From Cruorifilaria tuberocauda (Eukaryota; Nematoda; Chromadorea; Rhabditida; Onchocercidae): 40,447 nucleotides of DNA. This document shows, in pieces, positions 38,456 through 40,447 of this stretch. Position 1 is the stretch's first letter, and each line of letters opens with the position of its first letter. The stretch spans positions 1 to 40,447 of the forward strand of contig JABVXU010000482.1 of NCBI GenBank assembly GCA_013365365.1, given 5' to 3'. Under the pieces are notes generated by a model. It was given only the letters and a program-made list of their open reading frames with translations. It was not told the DNA's origin and searched no databases. The translations under genes were made by a program, and so were the position numbers.

Positions 38456-40288
38456 TCAATCATCAAGCCGAAGTTTTTTACATACAGTAATATCACTAAC
38501 AATGCCACTACTGCCAGAGGTATCCGAAATTAATGTTGAAGAACTGTCATCCAATCCAGGTAATTCGAAGGAGTGCGCTATTGAAGAAGCATTATAACGA
38601 TCGTACTGAAACAATTAACATTACCTCTACGATAATCCAGTAACCAAGATTAAGTTATTTCATATATTAAATTATACAATCGTATTTTTTGAAAAGATAA
38701 TGAAACAAAATAAGAGAATCCATAATATCGAAATATCTCTTCATTTAATTTCATATAATTGAGAATGGGACAAGTGCACTGGAGTCATTTAAACACGAAG
38801 CCTAAAAAACTGCTTATATATCAATAGTCACTAGTAAGAAAATTACTTTGAGACAGCGTTAGCACCGAATCTGATTAAAACTCAATAAATCTGGGATTAA
38901 GATGAAACTGAGAGTCTAGTTCTCTCTTTGAAAAAAATACCTGTGATAATTCCCATAATTCTTCAATGTTAAAATTTGCTCCGAAATCCGAACTTGTGAA
39001 ATATTTATCAGAAGTTGAAGGTGTATTACTCTCAAGTGATTTTTTTAAAGAGCCTGTATCAAGAGTAGTTCCAGACAATCCATCGTCTAATGCAAAAAGT
39101 TCCACAAGTTGTTCCGTAGCCATCGTCTGCAAAGAACGGTTATCCGCACCAACCAGCGCCTGCAAAATCACATGGTATCAAGCTGAACACTTCGAGGTTA
39201 TACTGTTTTAAATTACTAAAAATATAGCTTCTAACTGATTTCTCAACATTCATTACATCTAATTTTGAAAGGATAAGTATATAAAATTAACATTAGCTGT
39301 ATCTGTTTTGAATTTCTGCAATCGCATAATTTTTTGCTCGATAGAACCTTCGGTAATTAATCGATAAACATTCACGACACATCTCTGTCCAATGCGATGA
39401 GCTCGATCCATAGCTTGCAAATCTTTCACCGGATTCCAATCGTGTTCCAAAAAAATAACAATATCAGCTCCGATTAAATTGAGTCCCTCGCCACCTATCT
39501 AAACCAGCAAAATTCATATATGAACATATGATTTACACATGAAATTGAAACCAATGCTGTTTATTTCGAATAAGCTGTTTGAATTCATGAAAGTTGACAA
39601 TAAAAGCTTTTTCAGAAGGGTACTGTTCATTTCTAATATCATAAACAGAGCAAATATTGAAATGAATGTTAGTATAGTTTTGCTATTACTGAATCTAAAA
39701 AATGCAGATATGTGACTCTTTTTTTAAACATTCATGAATGTTTAAAAAAAGAGTCACATATCAATGCAATTCTATACAAATCTTACATTTGTCGTAAGAA
39801 TTAATACATGTATACTAGGATCGACATTGAACTTTTCAGCAATGATATGTCTCTCATTTATTGGTACTGTACCATCCAAAACTGCATATCTAAAATGATA
39901 GAAAAAAATAATGGAGCAATTGCACAAATGCTCTCAGCAATCACAATCTAATAAAATTCCCTCTTCGAGACTCGATGACTCTGTGTAGGAATGGTGCCTT
40001 GAAACACTTATCATTATCATCCTCAGGACTACTCGCTTTCTAACTTGTCAGTCATGAGGATAATATGTTCAGAAGTTAAAGAACCATCTTGCATTTACTT
40101 CCAGTTAGCAGAGCGCTTGTTGTGGTGAGGCCAAAGTTATTAAATCACGAAAAATGTTGCATTAAGTAACCTTATATCAGATCCTAATTTTCCTGAACTG
40201 AATAAATTCACAAGTAATTGAACTGCGGCCAATCTTTGACAAAATATAAGCGCGCGGTGACCATTACCAGTTTCTGATATTTCATCAG
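38456..40288 (-). CDS. BTAF1: BTAF1/Mot1 TBP-associated ATPase, C-terminal part (5' end beyond window)
   Basis: BTAF1 is a Swi2/Snf2 ATPase that strips TBP from DNA and redistributes it. Five exons are visible in phase: 40171-40288, 39787-39889, 39292-39498, 38941-39159 and 38456-38605. They cover the second RecA lobe: HRALIFCQ, the [11 protein letters not shown] turn, [12 protein letters not shown], then [13 protein letters not shown] (motif V) and [13 protein letters not shown] (motif VI). The following [20 protein letters not shown] is diagnostic of BTAF1 among Snf2 proteins. The usual LWELSQYD end is followed by about 45 extra Ser/Asp-rich residues, finishing KKLRLDD. The first visible exon needs phase 1 from upstream; sequence 40289-40447 reads as intron. 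The second intron holds the perfect palindrome at 39707-39762. Confidence 0.93.
39701..39768. mobile_element. Perfect 56-bp palindrome with 6-bp flanking direct repeat
   Basis: Bases 39707-39734 and 39735-39762 are exact reverse complements with no spacer, giving 28-bp arms centred on TCATGA. The word AATGCA lies directly before (39701-39706) and directly after (39763-39768), like a target-site duplication. It is in a BTAF1 intron. It has no coding capacity. It could be a minimal foldback or MITE-like insertion, or a palindrome created by replication-template switching or an assembly artefact. Confidence 0.6.
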
Positions 40289-40447
40289 CTGCAATATATC
40301 AAAGGACATAGTTTTTTTCGTCACAAAACTAAGAAAACTGGTTGACTGGAAAGGTTGTGCATTTTTTTGTGCAAAAAATCAAGTGTCATTAAAAATACAC
40401 TTGTACTGAAATTTAAGCTTGAATTATATTTGGATTAAGCGATATCA

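Overview
The window looks like nuclear DNA from a nematode, most probably a filarial or other clade III parasite. It is strongly AT-rich. Genes are built from many short exons (about 50 to 320 bases) with introns of tens to hundreds of bases, TTTCAG-type acceptors dominate, and two genes start just behind a spliced-leader-like acceptor. One gene is the selenoprotein thioredoxin reductase with the nematode-type N-terminal extension. The clade assignment is inference from composition and gene architecture. No bacterial, viral or organellar segment was seen. All gene models were assembled by eye from splice sites, reading phase and family motifs.

Layout. Bases 1-7.6 kb are AT-rich with no recognisable gene. 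A complete, divergent copine lies on the plus strand (7645-11759, 14 exons), with possible alternative 3' exons at 12066-12356. A gene-poor convergent region follows; it may hold a decayed PIG-C-like fragment near 14.6-15.6 kb. Everything recognisable after that is on the minus strand. Thioredoxin reductase (16969-20626) ends Gly-Cys-Sec-Gly, with a hairpin and a candidate SECIS in its 3' UTR. About 6 kb of mostly empty sequence follows (20.7-26.9 kb). Then come four genes in tandem: the NEDD8 protease SENP8/NEDP1 (26925-28340), tyrosyl-DNA phosphodiesterase 1 (29816-32891), a 554-residue PPP-fold protein that has lost nearly all catalytic residues (34066-37702), and the 3' part of BTAF1/Mot1 (38456-40288), which runs off the right edge.

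The tandem genes are 0.75-1.5 kb apart, too far for a classical tight nematode operon, and their functions (deneddylation, repair of topoisomerase adducts, a pseudophosphatase, TBP recycling) do not form one pathway.

The features most worth follow-up are the PPP pseudophosphatase with a novel C-terminal extension, the Sec recoding architecture of the reductase, a perfect 56-bp palindrome flanked by a 6-bp direct repeat inside a BTAF1 intron, a 50-nt exon-like segment inside a TDP1 intron, and two possible C-termini for the copine.
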